DNA of 64,000 nucleotides from CAZFGK01 sp964518635 (GTDB lineage: Bacteria; Zixibacteria; MSB-5A5; GN15; FEB-12), in assembly GCA_964518635.1 (NCBI GenBank), contig CAZFGK010000001.1:121284-185283 (forward strand), read 5' to 3'. A program made the translations under genes and the position numbers. Below are positions 60,238 through 64,000 of this stretch, piece after piece. The notes below the pieces were generated by a model, which had not been told where the DNA came from, ran no database searches, and was given only the letters and a program-made list of their open reading frames with translations. The first letter of the stretch is position 1. Each line of letters starts with the position of its first letter.

Positions 60238-61067
60238 CCAGGTCGTTGAGTGTCGTGAATTCTCTGAGAACATCTTTACTCATCGGGGTGTCCCTTCTTC
60301 TTGGATCTAATAGTTCCTATGCAGAAACCCCTGCGGTTGATTCGAAAGCTCTGATTCAGGAAATTCGAAATGTCTACGAGCGTCAGTACGGCATGATGCA
60401 GACTCTTTCTTTCGAAGTGCTCACTCGTGAAGGAAAGATCAAGGACAGTCAGTTTGTCGAAGAGAGCACCACGAATAAGATTCTTGCCTATCGCTTTGTC
60501 GGCGACTCGACGATCAAGACCGAGCGATTTGTAGCCGGATCGATCGCCGGTGAACCGGTCACGCAGAAGCAGCTCGATGACATGGTGAAGAAACGGCAGG
60601 AAGCGGCGAAGAAACGTGAGAAGAGTCGTAAGATGGGAGAAATCTCACTTTCCATGTACCGTCCATTTCTTGCCTCTCACGAGCAGCTCTATAGCATCAA
60701 GTATGCGGGAACGTCAACACCGAAGAACTCGGATCGACTCTGCCATCAGTTTGAAGTCCAGTGCAACGAAGAGAGTGATTCGACAGTCAACGGGACATTC
60801 TACTTCGATGCCGAACGACTCTTCATGGTGCGTGGTGAATTCTCTCCGACGAAGATCCCCAAAGGAGCGATGTTCAACATGAAAGAGATGTCGATGGAGC
60901 TCGATTTTGCTCCGATGAGTGACACGGTCTGGATGCCTATTGAATTTCGTCTGCAGGGACGTGCCAAGGCGATGCTCTTCATCGGCGTGAATTTTGCCGT
61001 GCAGGAGAGCTATCGCAATCCGAAGATCAACGATCCCGCGACCGACACATTGTTTGTTGGAAAGTAA
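60234..61067 (+). CDS. Hypothetical exported protein coupled to HEAT-cyclophilin
   Basis: 277 residues with a signal peptide (LLIGVSLLLGSNSSYAE). AAAGGA lies 8 bases before the ATG, which overlaps the preceding stop (ATGA). The middle helix is rich in Lys/Arg/Gln (DDMVKKRQEAAKKREKSRKM); the C-terminal half is beta-rich, with FYFDAERLFMVRGEFSPT resembling the LolA/LppX-like single-sheet fold, a guess only. Coupling to the HEAT-cyclophilin gene suggests a client or partner in the periplasm. No family recognised. Confidence 0.7.
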   Translation: MTRSLSVVNSLRTSLLIGVSLLLGSNSSYAETPAVDSKALIQEIRNVYERQYGMMQTLSFEVLTREGKIKDSQFVEESTTNKILAYRFVGDSTIKTERFVAGSIAGEPVTQKQLDDMVKKRQEAAKKREKSRKMGEISLSMYRPFLASHEQLYSIKYAGTSTPKNSDRLCHQFEVQCNEESDSTVNGTFYFDAERLFMVRGEFSPTKIPKGAMFNMKEMSMELDFAPMSDTVWMPIEFRLQGRAKAMLFIGVNFAVQESYRNPKINDPATDTLFVGK

Positions 61068-61094
61068 TGGCGAGAGAGACGAGTAGGATTTTGC

Positions 61095-61910
61095 ATGCTC
61101 GTCTTCATCACTGACAAATCACGACTCGAGCGGCATTTCCGGCTCGATCCTGTTCTCTATGCCTACTGCCTCGGCGATCTTGATGATCCCTGGTTTTCAC
61201 ACTGTCAGTGGGCGGGATTCTATACTGCTACCGGAAATGTCGCCGAAGATCGTCATGTTCAGGAAGTCGCGCTGATTTTCAATCATGATGACGGCAGCAC
61301 ACTTCAGGCATTCGCGCAGTCACCGCTGCTTAAAGAGGATGTTCACCTCCTTGCACCGCTGCTGACCGACAAACTTGATATTCATGTCAACGACTTGCGG
61401 ATCATCGATCCATTATTGACCGAGTATCAGTTTGCATCAAAGCCACACGCCATGGTCAAGATGTCCTGCACTCGACGTTCGAATGCGACAGGACAAACGC
61501 AAAACGCAAAGAGCGACCTTCAAGTAAGCCGTCTTTCCAGCAATGATCTGTTATCAGCGCGTGAGCTTTATCAAGCGGCATTGCCGGATGCATTTGTCTC
61601 CGCTGAATTTCTTGATGCCTCCCCTTGTTATGGAGTGAAGATCGAAGATCATCTCGTTGCAATCGGCGGATGCCATGTCCTGTCATCTGTGCAGCAAGTA
61701 GCGGTGATTGGCGGAGTCGCCACGCATCCGGACCATCGCAATAAGGGGTTCGCGCGTATGGTGATGACTGCCCTGCTTCGCGATATTCCGATTGACTATC
61801 TGGTCTGCCTCAATGTCGCGGCAGAGAATGAAACTGCGCGCCATCTGTATGAGTCACTCGGCTTTGTGAAAACTCATGACTACTGGGAAGCCGGTCTGAT
61901 TCGGAAATAG
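61095..61910 (+). CDS. GNAT-family N-acetyltransferase
   Basis: 271 residues. The C-terminal GNAT core shows GVATHPDHRNKGFARMVMTA, the acetyl-CoA pyrophosphate loop, followed by CLNVAAENETARHLYESLGF. The N-terminal 130 residues form a separate domain of the kind seen in two-domain GNATs (RHFRLDPVLYAYCLGDLDDP). AGGA precedes the ATG by 6 bases. The acceptor substrate is unknown. Confidence 0.85.
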   Translation: MLVFITDKSRLERHFRLDPVLYAYCLGDLDDPWFSHCQWAGFYTATGNVAEDRHVQEVALIFNHDDGSTLQAFAQSPLLKEDVHLLAPLLTDKLDIHVNDLRIIDPLLTEYQFASKPHAMVKMSCTRRSNATGQTQNAKSDLQVSRLSSNDLLSARELYQAALPDAFVSAEFLDASPCYGVKIEDHLVAIGGCHVLSSVQQVAVIGGVATHPDHRNKGFARMVMTALLRDIPIDYLVCLNVAAENETARHLYESLGFVKTHDYWEAGLIRK

Positions 61911-62021
61911 ACCTGATTTTCCTGCTTCGATTTTCGCAAGTTCTTCAATTGTCACGACGCTGATTCGTTCTTACTTTCCCCTCAAGCAAACAATTCACAA
62001 CCAACGTATCTTAAGGACATC

Positions 62022-63698
62022 ATGGCAGAACAGTATATCTATACGATGCTCGGACTGAATAAGCATTACGGTCAGAAGCAGGTACTCAAGGACATCTATC
62101 TTTCCTTCTACCCCGGCGCAAAAATCGGGATTGTCGGCGGCAACGGCGCCGGAAAATCGACCGTACTGCGGATTATGTCCGGGCTTGATCAGAATTTCAC
62201 TGGTCGGGCGGAAATTTCCAAAGGATACACCTCCGGCATCGTCCAGCAGGATCCGCAACTTGATCCTGATAAAAACGTGAAGCAGATTCTCGAAGAGGCA
62301 TTCGGCGAGACGATGAAGCTGATGGCCGAGTATGACGCGGTTACTACCAAACTCGGCGAATCACTCTCTGATGACGAAATGCAGAAGACGATGGATCGTA
62401 TGGGGGAACTTCAGGATAAACTGGATGCAGTCGATGCCTGGAATCTCGATCAGAAACTGAAATTTGCGGCGGATGCTCTTTGTTTGCCGGAAGATGATCG
62501 CATAGTCAAGACACTCTCCGGTGGTGAACGTCGTCGAGTCGCGCTCTGCAAAGAACTGCTGCGCCGACCTGATCTTCTGCTGCTTGATGAACCGACCAAC
62601 CATCTTGATGCCGAAACGATCAACTGGCTCGAGATGCAGCTTCGGGAATATCCGGGGACAGTGATTGTTGTCACCCATGATCGCTACTTCCTCGATAATA
62701 TCACCAAGTGGATTCTCGAACTTGATCAGGGGGCGGGAGTGCCGTGGGAGGGGAGCTACTCAAGCTGGCTTGAGCAGAAACTCGCCAAAATGGCTGCGCA
62801 GGATAAGGCCGAGAACAAGCGCGGGAGTGCTCTGCAGCGGGAACTTGCCTGGATACGAATGTCGAACAAAGACAAACATGATCTCTCCCGCACTCGTCTC
62901 ATTCAATATGAACAGCTTGTGGCCAAAGAAGCCAGTGGCAAAGATGAAGACGCCGCATTGCCAATTGCTCCGGGGCCGGCCCTTGGGGATCAGGTCATTG
63001 AGTTTCGAAATGTGAGTAAGGGATTCAATGGCTCCCCACTTTTCGAGAATCTCAGTTTCATGATTCCGAAAGCGGGTGTGGTGGGGATTGTTGGTCCGAA
63101 CGGCATTGGTAAGACCACCTTGTTCAATCTGATCACTGGTGATGAAAAACCTGATGCCGGTGAAGTACTGATTGGATCGTCAGTGCAGATTTCGCATGTC
63201 GATCAATCTCGTGCGAATGCCGATGATGCACGTACCCTGATCGAAGAGATCGGCGAAGGGCGCGAAGAGATTGCGATTGGCAAACGCAATATTCCGATCC
63301 GTACTTACCTTGCGATGTTCGACTTCAAGGGGAGCGATCAGCAAAAGAAAATGTCGCAGCTCTCCGGCGGTGAACACAATCGGGCGTATCTGGCGAAGAT
63401 TCTCAAGACTGGCGGCAATGTCATTCTCCTGGACGAACCGACCAACGATCTTGATGTCAGTACTCTTCGATTACTCGAGGAAGGAATTCAAAAATTCTCC
63501 GGTTGTGTGCTGGTAATCTCACACGATCGATTCTTTTTAGATCGTGTGTGTACTCATGTGCTGGTGTTCGAAGGGAAAGGTATTGTCCGCTTCTTCACCG
63601 GTAATTTTAGTGAGTACGAAGCATGGCGCGAGAAGGAGATGGGCTCAAAACTGTTTGAGAATCGTCGTTCCCGTTACCGCAAGGTTGTCGCCGCGTAG
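62022..63698 (+). CDS. ettA: Energy-dependent translational throttle protein EttA (ABC-F)
   Basis: 558 residues, standard EttA length. Two ABC domains: Walker A GGNGAGKSTVLRIM and GPNGIGKTTLFNLI; signatures LSGGERRRVALC and LSGGEHNRAYLA; Walker B LLLLDEPTNHLD and VILLDEPTNDLD with both catalytic glutamates. A linker with the P-site-tRNA-interaction motif (AENKRGSALQRELAWIRMSN) follows the first domain. There is no membrane domain; it binds the ribosomal E site and gates the first elongation step according to ATP/ADP ratio. It lies 111 bp after the GNAT gene, a gap with nothing notable. Confidence 0.96.
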   Translation: MAEQYIYTMLGLNKHYGQKQVLKDIYLSFYPGAKIGIVGGNGAGKSTVLRIMSGLDQNFTGRAEISKGYTSGIVQQDPQLDPDKNVKQILEEAFGETMKLMAEYDAVTTKLGESLSDDEMQKTMDRMGELQDKLDAVDAWNLDQKLKFAADALCLPEDDRIVKTLSGGERRRVALCKELLRRPDLLLLDEPTNHLDAETINWLEMQLREYPGTVIVVTHDRYFLDNITKWILELDQGAGVPWEGSYSSWLEQKLAKMAAQDKAENKRGSALQRELAWIRMSNKDKHDLSRTRLIQYEQLVAKEASGKDEDAALPIAPGPALGDQVIEFRNVSKGFNGSPLFENLSFMIPKAGVVGIVGPNGIGKTTLFNLITGDEKPDAGEVLIGSSVQISHVDQSRANADDARTLIEEIGEGREEIAIGKRNIPIRTYLAMFDFKGSDQQKKMSQLSGGEHNRAYLAKILKTGGNVILLDEPTNDLDVSTLRLLEEGIQKFSGCVLVISHDRFFLDRVCTHVLVFEGKGIVRFFTGNFSEYEAWREKEMGSKLFENRRSRYRKVVAA

Positions 63699-63711
63699 GA
63701 AAGGATAGGTT

Positions 63712-64000
63712 ATGCACGAAGCATCTCAACGTTGGTATACCCGTCACGATCACTATCGCCAGGCATTGCAGCAGCTCGTAGAGGCATGTCGGTTGCTTGA
63801 CGGGAGAGAGATCTCGCGTGTAGAGAAAGCTGGCGTAATCAAGACCTTTGAGTTTACCTGGGAACTGGGTTGGAAAGTGATGCGTGATTATCTGCAAGTG
63901 CAGGGGATTCAGATTGAGACTGTTACTCCGGCATCGGTGATTCGTGCTGCCTTTTCGACGCAGGTAATTCTTGATGGTGATGGCTGGATGGCAGCACTTG
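63712..64000 (+). CDS. HI0074-type nucleotidyltransferase substrate-binding protein (3' partial)
   Basis: The ATG at 63712 is preceded by AAAGGAT; about 96 residues are visible before the window ends. FEFTWELGWKVMRDYLQVQG and PASVIRAAFSTQVILDGD GW-type spacing fit the HI0074/TIGR01987 four-helix family, a HEPN-like protein that acts with a minimal nucleotidyltransferase (MNT). The MNT partner, usually immediately next, would lie just beyond the window. Together they behave as a HEPN/MNT toxin-antitoxin pair in the cases studied. Confidence 0.85.
   Translation, partial: MHEASQRWYTRHDHYRQALQQLVEACRLLDGREISRVEKAGVIKTFEFTWELGWKVMRDYLQVQGIQIETVTPASVIRAAFSTQVILDGDGWMAAL

Overview
The window is a 64 kb chromosomal segment of moderate GC content, dense in housekeeping genes, from a Gram-negative bacterium. 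The evidence for a Gram-negative envelope is a heptose epimerase gene (hldD), several outer-membrane beta-barrel proteins, a TonB-dependent receptor and lipoprotein signals. The gene complement, the roughly 130-bp palindromic intergenic repeats and the HEAT-repeat/cyclophilin fusion recall uncultured FCB-type lineages, with Zixibacteria as my best guess. That placement is inference only; no rRNA gene is present to settle it. I see no tRNA, rRNA, CRISPR array, prophage or insertion sequence.

Layout. 1-1917: the end of a DUF4260 gene, an intergenic repeat cluster, an RRM RNA-binding protein and a small two-TM channel-like protein. 1918-5084 (minus): methionine salvage (mtnB, mtnD, mtnC, aminotransferase). 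5180-8767: two convergent, slightly overlapping ArnT/GT39-like membrane proteins. 8917-11376 (minus): a DUF4266/DUF3570 pair and an outer-membrane protein. 11685-15703 (minus): hldD, a sodium:solute symporter, and an overlapping formyltransferase/NodB-like hydrolase pair. 15798-19064 (minus): glmS and a phosphohexomutase (glmM). 19507-28463 (minus): a putative lipoprotein, an inositol-phosphatase-family protein, a heterodimeric ABC exporter, a large secreted amidotransferase-fold protein, a cupin and a lone etfB. 28753-28836: a 27-residue lysine-rich protein gene. 29265-36382 (minus): the classical yceD-rpmF-plsX-fabH-fabD-fabG-acpP-fabF-rnc cluster. 36543-37292: a SIMPL-domain protein. 37554-45230 (minus): a complete F1Fo ATP synthase operon with atpZ- and atpI-like genes. 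45664-47657: lipoprotein, HupE/UreJ, membrane-anchored protein. 48071-51154 (minus): a propeller-like lipoprotein, birA and nadC. 51198-54737: a divergent KARI-like protein and a TonB receptor. 54871-55377: a lone prepilin. 56103-64000: ada, an EamA transporter, the HEAT-cyclophilin and its overlapping secreted partner, a GNAT enzyme, ettA, and the start of an HI0074-type (HEPN/MNT) gene.

How the genes work together. Three themes recur. The first is envelope building: amino-sugar supply (GlmS/GlmM), heptose, formyl/deacetyl sugar modification, lipid-linked glycosyl transfer, and fatty acid and phospholipid initiation. The second is energy and cofactors: ATP synthase, ETF, NAD and biotin ligation. 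The third is sulfur salvage. Most genes sit in tightly packed or overlapping operons.

The gaps without genes are largely filled by several families of dispersed palindromes. The most unusual items I see are these palindromes (including one element present in both arm orders), the 27-aa lysine-rich gene with its own strong RBS and terminator, the KARI paralogue with altered active-site residues, the DUF4266 protein with a Gly/Cys C-terminal tail, the formyltransferase/NodB pair that resembles ArnA/ArnD logic, and a candidate small transcript upstream of ada.
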